NCBI RefSeq assembly: GCF_029624655.1
Contig: NZ_JARRSA010000001.1
Location: forward strand, 124,001-188,000
Origin: Roseicyclus salinarum
GTDB lineage: Bacteria > Pseudomonadota > Alphaproteobacteria > Rhodobacterales > Rhodobacteraceae
Length of the DNA stretch: 64,000 nucleotides
Reading direction: 5' to 3'
The stretch's first letter is position 1. Every line of letters starts with the position of its first letter. Under the pieces are notes generated by a model that did no database searches, was not told the DNA's origin, and was given only the letters and a program-made list of their open reading frames with translations. This document shows, piece after piece, positions 48,323 through 56,937 of this stretch. The position numbers were made by a program, and so were the translations under genes.

Positions 48323-49590
48323 GCCCGGCGCCGGACGACGCGCTGTTGCGTGGCGCGGTCTGGCTCGATCTCACGCGTCTGCTGACGCGGGCGGGACGGG
48401 GCGCGCCGACCGGGATCGACCGGGTGGAGCTTGCCTGGTTCGATCATCTCTCGGCGGCCAATTCCTGGCTCATGTGCCTGTGCCGCACCACGCGCGGCTT
48501 CCTGCTGCTTCCCCCCGGCGTCGCCCGTGCCATCGTGGACGTGGTGCGCGGCACGACCGGCCTCGGTCGGGCGGACCTGTGGTCGCGGGCGACCGGGCGC
48601 GGGGCGCGTCCGCGGCACCGGGCCGAGGCGATGGTGCGCCACGGCGCCGCCGACCGCTGTCCGCCGTGGGGACTTGCCGGGATGATCCGGCGGCACGGAC
48701 CCGACGCCTACCTCAACGTCGGCCATGCCAACCTGCGCGACCGTGTGCTCGGCGCGTTCCAGGACGCCGGCACGGACGTGGTGGTGCTGGTTCACGACCT
48801 CATCCCCGTTCTGCATCCCGATCTCGTGCCACCCGATCAGCCGGGCGTCTTCGCGGCAAGGATCGACGCGGTCGCGCGGCACGCCAGCCTCGTCGCCACC
48901 GTCTCCGGGGATACGCGCGCCAGCCTTGAACGGCACTGGTCGTCGCGGGACCGAAGCCCGCCCGTCGTCGCCGTGCCGATCGGGATTCCCGCGATCCCGC
49001 CGGCCGGCCCGCCCGAGCGGGAGGCGGGACGCTTCCTGATGATCGGGACGCTGGAGCCGCGCAAGAACCACGCGACGCTCCTGAAGGCGTGGTCGCTTCT
49101 TGCCGGCGAGTTCCCCAAGTGGGATATGCCCCAGCTCCATATCCTTGGAAACGAGGGCTGGCAGGGCGACGCGATCCGGCGCGAGATCGAGGGTCACGAC
49201 CTGTTCGGCACGGCGATCTTCCTTGGCGGCGGCGTGCATGACGACGCGCTGGCCGAGCAGATGCGGCGCGCCGATGCGCTGCTCTATCCCTCGCTCGCCG
49301 AGGGGTTCGGTCTGCCGCCTTGGGAGGCGTTGGACGCGGGCCTGCTTCCGATCTGTTCCGACCTGCCGGTGCTGCGCGAATTGCTCGGCGCACGCGCCGT
49401 TTACGTCGACCCGACCGACGTCTATTCTTGGGCGGAAACGGTCAGGCAACGGGCCCGTGGCGGTTTGGAAATGCCGGTTGGCGCCATGCCGGACAGGCCC
49501 CGATGGCAGGAGCATTTCGCCGGTGTCGCCAGGGCGCTGGCCGAGGTGCGGCAGGCAGGTCGCCTGACCGGGCAGAAGGGCCGTGAATGA
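48319..49590 (+). CDS. Glycosyltransferase family 4-like (GT-B) protein
   Basis: 423 residues. The C-terminal half is a GT4 domain: FLMIGTLEPRKNHATLLKAW (about 240-260) and PSLAEGFGLPPWEALDAG with the E-x7-E type motif (about 325-342). The N-terminal half has VVLVHDLIPVLHPDL and VSGDTRASLERHW, as in mannosyl- or fucosyl-type transferases. Donor sugar unknown. The GTG start overlaps galU (GTGA) and the stop overlaps the next gene (ATGA). Confidence 0.85.
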   Translation: MSPAPDDALLRGAVWLDLTRLLTRAGRGAPTGIDRVELAWFDHLSAANSWLMCLCRTTRGFLLLPPGVARAIVDVVRGTTGLGRADLWSRATGRGARPRHRAEAMVRHGAADRCPPWGLAGMIRRHGPDAYLNVGHANLRDRVLGAFQDAGTDVVVLVHDLIPVLHPDLVPPDQPGVFAARIDAVARHASLVATVSGDTRASLERHWSSRDRSPPVVAVPIGIPAIPPAGPPEREAGRFLMIGTLEPRKNHATLLKAWSLLAGEFPKWDMPQLHILGNEGWQGDAIRREIEGHDLFGTAIFLGGGVHDDALAEQMRRADALLYPSLAEGFGLPPWEALDAGLLPICSDLPVLRELLGARAVYVDPTDVYSWAETVRQRARGGLEMPVGAMPDRPRWQEHFAGVARALAEVRQAGRLTGQKGRE

Positions 49591-50597
49591 AGGCGGTTGA
49601 ACGCTATGCGTTGCGACTGGAGCGCAAGAAGTACCTCGTCCGCGCATGGCGGAAGGGACGGACGCTCGCGCCCGTGGCCGACCGGACGGATGCGATCCGG
49701 GCGGGGGATGTCCTGTGCTTCTCCACGCTGCGCAACGAACGTCCGCGCCTGAAGTATTTCCTCGATTACTACCGCGCGCTCGGCATCGCGCATTTCCTGT
49801 TCGTCGACAACGGCAGCGACGACGGCTCGCGCGAGTTTCTCGCAGGTCAGCCCGACTGCTCGGTCTGGAGCACGCCCGACAGCTACAAGCGCGCCCGTTT
49901 CGGCATCGACTGGATGAACCGGTTGCTGAGGCTGCACGGTTCCGGGCACTGGTGCCTGACCGTCGATCCCGACGAGTTCCTCGTCTACCCGTTTTCGGAT
50001 ACGCGCCCCATCCCGGCGCTGTGCGACTGGCTGGACGCCTCGTCCATCAAGAGCTTCGGGACCATGGTCCTCGACATGTATCCCAAGGGACCCTTCACCG
50101 CGCAGCCCTGTGCCGAGGGGCAGAACCCGTTCGAGATCGCGTGCTGGTTCGATCCCGGCAACTACATGATCGAACGGAACTGGACCTACGGGAACCTATG
50201 GATCCAGGGCGGGCCCCGCGCGCGCACTTTCTTCGCCGAGGATCCCGCCCGCGCGCCCGCGCTCAACAAGATCCCGCTGGTGCGCTGGCAGAAGGGGTTC
50301 GCCTATGCCAGCTCTACGCACATGCTCCTGCCGCGCGGCCTGAACCTCGTGTTCGACGAATGGGGCGGGGAAAAGGCCTCGGGCGTCCTTCTGCACGCCA
50401 AGTTCCTGTCGACTTTCGCCGAAAAGGCCGCCGAAGAAATGGTGCGCCGGCAGCACTACGCCGCAAGCGCGGAATACAAGGCCTACAACGAAGGGGTCTC
50501 GGCCAACCCCGACCTTTGGACGCGCTGGTCGGAGCGATACATCAACTGGCGCCAGCTCGAGATCCTCGGCCTCATGTCCAAGGGAAACTGGGCGTGA
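49587..50597 (+). CDS. Glycosyltransferase family 2/92-like protein
   Basis: 336 residues. RNERPRLKYFLDYYRALGIAHF (49-70) and FVDNGSDDGSREFL are typical of proteins with a Glyco_tranf_2_4 or GT92-type domain; the metal-binding box is VDPDEF (126-131). No membrane segment is seen. It overlaps its neighbours on both sides by four bases, giving one tightly coupled set. Product and acceptor cannot be told from sequence. Confidence 0.82.
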   Translation: MKAVERYALRLERKKYLVRAWRKGRTLAPVADRTDAIRAGDVLCFSTLRNERPRLKYFLDYYRALGIAHFLFVDNGSDDGSREFLAGQPDCSVWSTPDSYKRARFGIDWMNRLLRLHGSGHWCLTVDPDEFLVYPFSDTRPIPALCDWLDASSIKSFGTMVLDMYPKGPFTAQPCAEGQNPFEIACWFDPGNYMIERNWTYGNLWIQGGPRARTFFAEDPARAPALNKIPLVRWQKGFAYASSTHMLLPRGLNLVFDEWGGEKASGVLLHAKFLSTFAEKAAEEMVRRQHYAASAEYKAYNEGVSANPDLWTRWSERYINWRQLEILGLMSKGNWA

Positions 50598-52297
50598 GCG
50601 CGCTGGGCTTCGTCATGCTGTGCCATACGGCCCTGCACCGCGCGGCGCAGGTCGCCCGCCACTGGGCCGAGCGTGACTGCCCCGTGGTGATCCACGTCGA
50701 TCGTGCCGTGGGCCGCGCGCGTTTCGACGAGTTTCGCGCCGCGCTCGCCGACCTTTCGAACGTGCGGTTCTGCAAGCGCCATCGCTGCGAGTGGGGGACA
50801 TGGTCGCTGGTCGCGGCAAGCCAGACCGCGTCCGAGATGATGCTCGAGGATTTTCCCTCGGTGCGGCACGTCTATCTCGCATCGGGATCGTGTCTTCCGC
50901 TACGTCCCGTCGACGACCTGCGCGCCTATCTGGCCGCGCGACCGATGACCGATTTCATCGAAAGCGTCACGATCCGCGACGTGGACTGGACGGTGGGCGG
51001 GCTGAATGAGGAACGGTTCGAGTTCCGCTTTCCGTGGCCGTGGAAGAAGCGCCGGTTCCTTTTCGACCGCTATGTCGAGGTGCAGCGCGCCCTTGGATGG
51101 CGCCGCCGGATGCCCGAGGGCGTGACCCCGCACCTCGGCAGTCAGTGGTGGTGCCTGACGCGCCACACCCTGTCGGCCATCCTCGAGGATCCGCGCCGCG
51201 GGGAGCTGGAGGATTTCTTCCGCCTCGTCTGGATTCCCGACGAAAGCTACTATCAGACGCTGGTGCGCAAGTATGGCCGCAGGGTCGAAAGCCGGTCCCT
51301 GACGCTGTCCAAGTTCGATTTCCAGGGCAAGCCGCACGTCTTCTACGACGATCACCTGCACCTTCTGCGCCGTTCCGACTGCTTCGTCGCGCGCAAGATC
51401 TGGCCAAAGGCGAACCGCCTTTACCGCACCTTCCTGTCCGACGAGCATACGTCCGACCGGATGGCCGAGCCTGCGCCGGGCAAGATCGACCGGGTGTTCT
51501 CGGGGGCGCTGGAACGGCGGACGCGCGGGCGATCCGGTCTCTACATGCACAGTCGGTTCCCGAACCCCGGCTGGGAAAACGGCATCACGGCGGCGCCCTA
51601 TTCAGTCTTCCAGGGATTCAACGACCTGTTCGAGGATTTCGAGCCGTGGCTGTCGCGCCGGCTTGGAACCATGGTGCACGGCAACCTCTTTGCGCCGCGC
51701 CGCGCAAGGTTCGCGGGCGACGCCGACATCCACGCCGGCGCGCTCAGCGCCTCGGCGAGCCTCCGGGACTACAATCCCGAGGCGTTCCTGACGAACCTCG
51801 TCTGGAATACCCGCGGCGCGCGCCAGGTCTTCATGTTCGGCCCGCAGGACAATCAGCGACCCGGCGCTTTCATGGCCAACGACGCCAACGCGCAGATCTC
51901 AGTCATCACCGGCGCATGGGCGGTGCGCCTCTTCATGTCGAACCGAAACTTCGCCACGATCCGCGCCGAGGCTGCGCGGCTTCAGCGGCGCGAGGCCGAG
52001 TTCGTCGAGACGCTTCGCGACCGCAGCCGGAGGGCCGATATCCGCATCTGGACGCTTGCGGAGTTCGTCGACGAACCGATGGAGAACGTTCAGGCGATCC
52101 TCGACGCCATGGAGGGCGCGCCCATCCAGCGGCTCGGCGAGGCGCCGCGCCTCGTCGATCTGCAGGGGTTCCCGCAATTCCTTCAGAACCTCAGGAACCA
52201 GGGGATGAACCCCTTCCTCGTGGGCGATTTCCCGCAGGAGGGATACGGCGACGCCCCAAGGCCCGGCGACGAAAGCCGCCCCTACCTGGTGCGCTAG
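50594..52297 (+). CDS. GT14-like (core-2/I-branching type) glycosyltransferase with extra C-terminal domain
   Basis: 567 residues. The first 260 resemble the beta-1,6-N-acetylglucosaminyl- or xylosyltransferase fold (GT14): GFVMLCHTALHRAAQVARHW, HVDRAVGR, CEWGTWSLVAASQTASEMML, YLASGSCLPLRPV, GSQWWCLTR and FVRLVWIPDESYYQT-like sequence (actual FFRLVWIPDESYYQT). The C-terminal 300 residues are a separate domain found in Rhodobacterales proteins of this kind (DUF5927-type, from memory), including LYMHSRFPNPGWENGITAAP and a region reminiscent of sulfotransferase-associated proteins. The GTG start overlaps the gene before. Confidence 0.8.
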   Translation: MSALGFVMLCHTALHRAAQVARHWAERDCPVVIHVDRAVGRARFDEFRAALADLSNVRFCKRHRCEWGTWSLVAASQTASEMMLEDFPSVRHVYLASGSCLPLRPVDDLRAYLAARPMTDFIESVTIRDVDWTVGGLNEERFEFRFPWPWKKRRFLFDRYVEVQRALGWRRRMPEGVTPHLGSQWWCLTRHTLSAILEDPRRGELEDFFRLVWIPDESYYQTLVRKYGRRVESRSLTLSKFDFQGKPHVFYDDHLHLLRRSDCFVARKIWPKANRLYRTFLSDEHTSDRMAEPAPGKIDRVFSGALERRTRGRSGLYMHSRFPNPGWENGITAAPYSVFQGFNDLFEDFEPWLSRRLGTMVHGNLFAPRRARFAGDADIHAGALSASASLRDYNPEAFLTNLVWNTRGARQVFMFGPQDNQRPGAFMANDANAQISVITGAWAVRLFMSNRNFATIRAEAARLQRREAEFVETLRDRSRRADIRIWTLAEFVDEPMENVQAILDAMEGAPIQRLGEAPRLVDLQGFPQFLQNLRNQGMNPFLVGDFPQEGYGDAPRPGDESRPYLVR

Positions 52298-52300
52298 GCC

Positions 52301-53698
52301 ATGACGCGCCCGTTCGACGCCTTCGTGATCTTCGCCGAGATGCGGACCGGGTCCAACCATCTCGAGGAAAGCCTGAATTCCCTGCCGGACGTCACCTGCC
52401 ACGGCGAGGTGTTCAATCCCGTCTTCATCGGTCGCAAGGACCGGTTCGAGTTGTTGGGACACGATCTTGCGGCGCGGGAGCGCGATCCCATGAGCCTGCT
52501 TCGCGCGATGATCGCCGATGCGAAGGGCCTGGCCGGGTTCCGTTTCTTCCACGACCACGATCCCCGCGTGCTTGCCCCCGTGATCGCGGATGCGCGCATC
52601 GCCAAGGTGATCCTCACGCGCAACCCGCTCGACGCCTATGTCAGCCGCAAGATCGCCGCCGAGACCGGACAGTGGCGGCTGACCGACCTCAAGGACGCGC
52701 GGACCAGCCGCATCCGCTTCGACGCGGACGAATTCGCCGCGATGCTCGGAGACTGGACGGCGTTTCACGACCAGGTGAGCAATGGGCTTCAGCGCGCCGG
52801 ACAGGGCGCTTTCCACATAAGGTTCGAGGACATCAACGACCTCGAGGTCCTGAACGGCCTCGCGCAGTTCCTCGGCTCGGAGCATCGGCTGTCGCGGGCG
52901 TCCGGGCGGCTGAAGCGCCAGAACCCCGCGCCGCTCGAGGACAAGGTCGAGAACCACGACGAAATGGTGGCCGCGCTGGGCCGCATGGAACGGTTCGGGC
53001 TGGACCGGATCGTCGAGACGGAGGCGCCGCGTGCGCCGGGCGTGCCAGGTTTCGTGGCGCATCCCGACGCGGGGCTCCTGTTCCTGCCGGTTTCGGGCGC
53101 GCCCCGGTCCGGCGTCCTCGACTGGATGGCCGCCATCGGAGACGTCGGTCGGAACGGATTGCTGCGGGGGATGTCGCAGAAGGACCTGCGCAAATGGATG
53201 CGGGGGCATCCCGGCTTCACCAGTTTCACCGTGCTGCGCCACCCAGCGCCACGCGCGTTCGGGGCCTACTTGCGCCTTCTTTCGCCAGCCATGGTCGCGA
53301 CCCGCGAGGTTCTGCGCGGGCGTTACGGCGTTCCGTTCCCCGCCGACGAAGGCGGTCCGCACCGCGATGCGTTCTTGCGGTTCCTCGCATTCCTGAAGGG
53401 CAACATCGCGGGGCAGACCAGTCTTCGGACCGAGGCCGACTGGGCGACGCAGACCGCGATCCTTCAGCGCGCGGCCCATGCCGTCCTGCCCCAAATGGTC
53501 CTGAAGGAGGCCGAGGCGCCGCAGGCCCTTGCGGGCCTTGCCGCCCGGTCGGGCCTCGACGCCCCGCCGATGTCCGCCGGGGAGGGCCGCGCTCGGTCCC
53601 TTTCGGCGATTTGGGACGATGGTGTCGAGCGCGCCGTCTTCGACGCCTACAGACGCGATTTCGTGCAGCTCGGCTTCGGCCCGTGGTCGAGGCCGTGA
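52301..53698 (+). CDS. Sulfotransferase-like protein with two halves
   Basis: 465 residues. The N-terminal half is a PAPS sulfotransferase domain as in NodH and related enzymes: FVIFAEMRTGSNHLEESL (8-25) is the 5'-phosphosulfate loop, with VILTRNPLDAYVSRKIA as the 3'-phosphate region. The C-terminal half from about residue 255 repeats the layout: FLPVSGAPRSGVLDWM and FTVLRHPAPRAFGAYLR, so it looks like a second, diverged sulfotransferase domain. The start lies three bases past the preceding stop. It suggests that the glycan made by this region is sulfated. CysQ upstream would recycle PAP. Confidence 0.8.
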   Translation: MTRPFDAFVIFAEMRTGSNHLEESLNSLPDVTCHGEVFNPVFIGRKDRFELLGHDLAARERDPMSLLRAMIADAKGLAGFRFFHDHDPRVLAPVIADARIAKVILTRNPLDAYVSRKIAAETGQWRLTDLKDARTSRIRFDADEFAAMLGDWTAFHDQVSNGLQRAGQGAFHIRFEDINDLEVLNGLAQFLGSEHRLSRASGRLKRQNPAPLEDKVENHDEMVAALGRMERFGLDRIVETEAPRAPGVPGFVAHPDAGLLFLPVSGAPRSGVLDWMAAIGDVGRNGLLRGMSQKDLRKWMRGHPGFTSFTVLRHPAPRAFGAYLRLLSPAMVATREVLRGRYGVPFPADEGGPHRDAFLRFLAFLKGNIAGQTSLRTEADWATQTAILQRAAHAVLPQMVLKEAEAPQALAGLAARSGLDAPPMSAGEGRARSLSAIWDDGVERAVFDAYRRDFVQLGFGPWSRP

Positions 53699-53715
53699 TG
53701 CGCGCCCTCGGGGCG

Positions 53716-54180
53716 TCAGGCGGCCTGGGTTTCGGCGCCGTCGGCGAGGATCGTGTAGAGCGTCGATGGATCGCTGTTGGCGCGAAGTTTCGCGCACAGT
53801 GCGGGATTGCGCAGCGTGCGTGACACCAGCGCGAGAGCCTTCAGGTGATCGACCCCGCTGTCGGCGGGGGCGAACAGGGCGAACACCAGATCCACTGGCT
53901 GCCGGTCGGCCGAGTCGAAATCGATCGGCTTCTCAAGCTTCAGGAACGCGCCCTGAACCTCGCTCAGGGCGGAGAGCCGCGCATGTGGAAGCGCCACGCC
54001 ATGGCCGACGCCGGTGGGCCCGAGGCTTTCGCGTTCCTGCAGGGCGTCGAAAATGTCCGATGCAGGCAGCCCGATCAGATCCCCGGCCATGTCCGCGATG
54101 GACTGAAGGAGGCGCTTCTTGCTGCTGATATCCGTCACCACGCGCACCGCACGAGGTTTCAGCAAGGACGACAGGTTCAT
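53716..54180 (-). CDS. ptsN: PTS IIA-like nitrogen regulatory protein PtsN
   Basis: EIIA-Ntr, a phosphorylated regulator of potassium and nitrogen or carbon balance. The phosphorylation site H66 lies in GVALPHARL, and LVFALFAPADSGVDHLKALALVSR is typical of the fold. The length is 154, with AAGGGAGG before the ATG. Unlike in many proteobacteria, no rpoN lies near the hpf-ptsN pair. Confidence 0.95.
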   Translation of the reverse strand: MNLSSLLKPRAVRVVTDISSKKRLLQSIADMAGDLIGLPASDIFDALQERESLGPTGVGHGVALPHARLSALSEVQGAFLKLEKPIDFDSADRQPVDLVFALFAPADSGVDHLKALALVSRTLRNPALCAKLRANSDPSTLYTILADGAETQAA

Positions 54181-54259
54181 ACGACCTCCCTTGTTTCAGT
54201 CGTATCGTGGTCGTTTCACGGTTCCGCGAGTTCGAATCCCGTGGGCTCTGTTTCGTCAT

Positions 54260-54835
54260 TCAGCTCCGGCGGGGGTCGATCCAGCCGACGTTGCCGTCCT
54301 CGCGCCGGTACACGACGTTCACGCCGTCATGACCTTCGTTGCGGAACACAAGCAGCGGCGCGCCGGCGATCTCCATCTGCATCACGGCTTCGCCTACGGA
54401 GAGCGAAGGGATCTTCGTCTCCATTTCGGCCACGATGATGGGCTGGAGGGTCTCCGGTTCGGCGTCTTCATGCTCCGCGTCGGACGAGGCGAGGATATAG
54501 GTCGGTGCTCCGAAAACATCAACCGGTTGCGTCCGTTCGCGGTGATGGTCCTTGAGCCGGCGCTTGTAGCGGCGCAGCTGCTTTTCCATCTTGTCAGCCG
54601 TCTTTTCGAAGGCCGCGTAGATCTCGTGCGCGGTGCCCTTGGCGGAGGCCGTCAGGCCAGTGGACAGATGGACGGTCGCCTCGCAGACGTACTCGGCCCC
54701 GGACTTCGAGAAGATCACGGTCGAGTCGGTCGGCCGCTCGGCGTATTTGCCGACCACGGTGCCGAGGCTGTCCTTGACGTGCGTCTGCAACGCCTCGCCG
54801 ATGTCGATCTGTTTTCCGCTGATCTGGTAACGCAT
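54260..54835 (-). CDS. hpf: Ribosome hibernation promoting factor, long form
   Basis: Binds the 30S decoding region and dimerises ribosomes in stationary phase. The N-terminal domain (1-100) starts MRYQISGKQIDIGEAL and ends in a basic helix with YKRRLKDHH. The C-terminal domain (about 130-191) includes MQMEIAGAPLLVFRN and VVYRREDGNVGWIDP, the dimerisation module of long HPF. The length is 191. GGAGG lies before ATG 54835. The 222-bp gap upstream has a TTGACA box at 55030-55025, perhaps a promoter. Confidence 0.95.
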   Translation of the reverse strand: MRYQISGKQIDIGEALQTHVKDSLGTVVGKYAERPTDSTVIFSKSGAEYVCEATVHLSTGLTASAKGTAHEIYAAFEKTADKMEKQLRRYKRRLKDHHRERTQPVDVFGAPTYILASSDAEHEDAEPETLQPIIVAEMETKIPSLSVGEAVMQMEIAGAPLLVFRNEGHDGVNVVYRREDGNVGWIDPRRS

Positions 54836-55057
54836 GTGTCCTCCCGAGTGTAAGACGTGCCGCCTTCCGCGTCGGAACGCGTGTGCTGCACGCAGCGTGT
54901 TCGTGTTGTCCTGATGGGAGCCTGTCCACTCCCCGATGGGTGTCGTGGCGCAAGTCGCGGGGACTGGGTCGCAGATGAAGCAAACGCGAACATCGGCTTC
55001 ATTTGGCGACAACTTCGCGGCCCGTGTCAACGTGGGTCGTGCGGATGGACGGACGCA

Positions 55058-55819
55058 TCAGCCGATGCGGAAGCTCTGGCCGAGATAGACGCGGCGCACC
55101 GTCTCGTCGCGCACGACCTCGTCGGCGCTGCCGGACATGATGATGGTCCCGTCGTGCAGGATGTAGGCGCGATCCACGATCTCGAGCGTCTCGCGCACGT
55201 TGTGATCGGTAATGAGAACGCCGATGCCGCGGGTCTTCAGTTCGGAAACTAGGTGGCGGATGTCGCCAACCGCGATGGGATCGACGCCCGCGAAAGGCTC
55301 GTCAAGAAGGACGTATCGCGGGTTCGAGGCAAGGCAGCGCGCGATCTCGGCGCGTCTCCGCTCGCCGCCCGAAAGCGACAGGGCGGGCGCGCGCCGCAGG
55401 TGCTCGATCGAGAATTCCGCCAGAAGCTCTTCCAGGCGTTCCTTACGGCGCGAGCGCTTGGGCTCCACCACCTCGAGGATGGCCATGATGTTGTCCTCGA
55501 CGGACAATCCGCGGAAGATCGACATCTCCTGCGGAAGATAGCCGATCCCCGACCGCGCGCGGCGATACATCGGGAAAAGCGTGACGTCCTGCCCGTCGAT
55601 CGTGACGCTTCCCCCGTCCGGCGTGATCAGGCCGGCGATGCAGTAGAACGACGTCGTCTTGCCCGAACCGTTCGGGCCGAGCAGCGCGACGACCTCGCCT
55701 CGGTTCAGCTCCATCGTCACGTCGCGGATGATCGGGCGCCGGCGATAGCTCTTTCTGAGCCTGTTCACCTTCAGGCCGCTGGACCCTTCGGTGACGGAGA
55801 ACGGCGCGTCGTCCCTCAT
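55058..55819 (-). CDS. lptB: LPS export ABC transporter ATPase LptB
   Basis: Cytoplasmic ATPase that powers LPS transport with LptFG and LptC. Walker A GPNGSGKTT (48-56), the signature LSGGERRRAEIARCLA, and Walker B YVLLDEPFAGVDP are complete. The length is 253. Its ATG overlaps the lptA stop (ATGA). LptF and LptG are not in this window. Confidence 0.96.
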   Translation of the reverse strand: MRDDAPFSVTEGSSGLKVNRLRKSYRRRPIIRDVTMELNRGEVVALLGPNGSGKTTSFYCIAGLITPDGGSVTIDGQDVTLFPMYRRARSGIGYLPQEMSIFRGLSVEDNIMAILEVVEPKRSRRKERLEELLAEFSIEHLRRAPALSLSGGERRRAEIARCLASNPRYVLLDEPFAGVDPIAVGDIRHLVSELKTRGIGVLITDHNVRETLEIVDRAYILHDGTIIMSGSADEVVRDETVRRVYLGQSFRIG

Positions 55820-56319
55820 TCGTCCCCGCTGGTGTCGAGGACGGTCCGCACCCGCCCCTCGACCGAGCCGTTGCCGGTGCGCATGTTCACGACCATCCGG
55901 TCGCCCGCCACTGCCGTCGGACCCTGCGTCACGAGGACGGAGCCTGACATCGTCAGAAGCGAGGCGGCCACGTCGAAGCGCGCCTCCTGCCCCTCGGCCG
56001 CGTCCGCGCCGCGCGTCACGAGGACGCCGCCGGTCGCAAGAACCTCGTCCACGGCCCGCCGGCCTTCAGCCTCGCTGTAGAAGACGCGAACCTGCGACGC
56101 CGCCATGCGCAGGTCGCCCTGATGCACGATCACGTTGCCGGTGAACACGGCCTCGCCCGTCGTCTGGTCGATGGTCAGGCTTTCGGACGTGACCTCGACG
56201 GGCTGGCTGGAATCGTAAGCGATGCCGCCGAAGCCGATGGCGACCTGCGCCGACGCGGGAATGGCGACGACTGCGCTCAGGAGCAGCGCGAGGATTGGGA
56301 ATGCATGACGTGCGATCAT
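55816..56319 (-). CDS. lptA: LPS transport periplasmic protein LptA
   Basis: Periplasmic bridge protein of the Lpt system. A signal peptide covers about residues 1-24 (LALLLSAVVAIPASAQ), followed by an OstA-type jelly-roll: PVEVTSESLTIDQTTGEAVFTGNVIVHQGDLRMAASQVRV. The length is 167. It lies between lptC and lptB in the usual lptCAB order. Confidence 0.92.
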   Translation of the reverse strand: MIARHAFPILALLLSAVVAIPASAQVAIGFGGIAYDSSQPVEVTSESLTIDQTTGEAVFTGNVIVHQGDLRMAASQVRVFYSEAEGRRAVDEVLATGGVLVTRGADAAEGQEARFDVAASLLTMSGSVLVTQGPTAVAGDRMVVNMRTGNGSVEGRVRTVLDTSGDE

Positions 56320-56328
56320 CGCCGTTCC

Positions 56329-56925
56329 TTACTCTTCCGGTTCGTATAGCAGCCGGACACCGCCGGTGAAACTCAGAACCTCCGCGCCCGATGGACCGGC
56401 AAGTTCCATCGCGCCCGCCGTCAGGATCAGGCCCGGCCCCTCCACCCGCACGTCCGATGGCGTGCTCAGCCCCAGTTCGGCAAGCTTCATGCGCATCGTG
56501 GCGGAAGTCAGGCGGTAGCCCTGCGAAGTTTCGGCCTCCACGCCGCCGGACAGGTCGGCGATGCGGCCCGCCACGTCGATCCGCCCCGACCCGGCGTCGA
56601 CGTAGAGGAACTCGTTGTCGTCCAGCGCGATCCGCCCCTCCAGCGTGTCGGTCAATATGACGTCAGTCGTCTCGAAATCCGGAGCGGCTGTTTCGGCCAC
56701 GAGCGTGATCTCCCGGCCGTCCGGCAGAAGCCCGGCGTAGCGCGGCTGCGTCAGCCGCATCTCGCGGGCGAGCTGCGCCACGTCGACCTCGGCATAAGGC
56801 AGCGCGCGCTCGGGGTCCGGCGGGTCGGACAGGAGGAAGATCGTCGACAGAAGGACAATCGCCCCGAGCGGCATCACGACCTTGAGCCCGGTCACGAGCC
56901 TCGAATATCGGTTATGCCGGGCCAT
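56329..56925 (-). CDS. lptC: LPS export protein LptC
   Basis: Inner-membrane anchored partner that passes LPS to LptA. One N-terminal membrane helix (about 12-31), then a beta-jelly-roll domain with LRLTQPRYAGLLPDGREITLVAETA-like features (positions about 55-80). The length is 198. Sequence conservation of LptC is low, and the assignment rests partly on the fixed order rnd-lptC-lptA-lptB. Confidence 0.88.
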   Translation of the reverse strand: MARHNRYSRLVTGLKVVMPLGAIVLLSTIFLLSDPPDPERALPYAEVDVAQLAREMRLTQPRYAGLLPDGREITLVAETAAPDFETTDVILTDTLEGRIALDDNEFLYVDAGSGRIDVAGRIADLSGGVEAETSQGYRLTSATMRMKLAELGLSTPSDVRVEGPGLILTAGAMELAGPSGAEVLSFTGGVRLLYEPEE

Positions 56926-56937
56926 GATCGTGGCGGC

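Noticed and set aside
54222-54250. A tRNA-like T-arm (GAGTTCGAATCCCGTG) between ptsN and hpf
   Set aside because: No acceptor partner, D arm or anticodon arm could be found on either side, and no integrase or flanking repeat is present. It could be a scar of an old insertion but is most likely chance.
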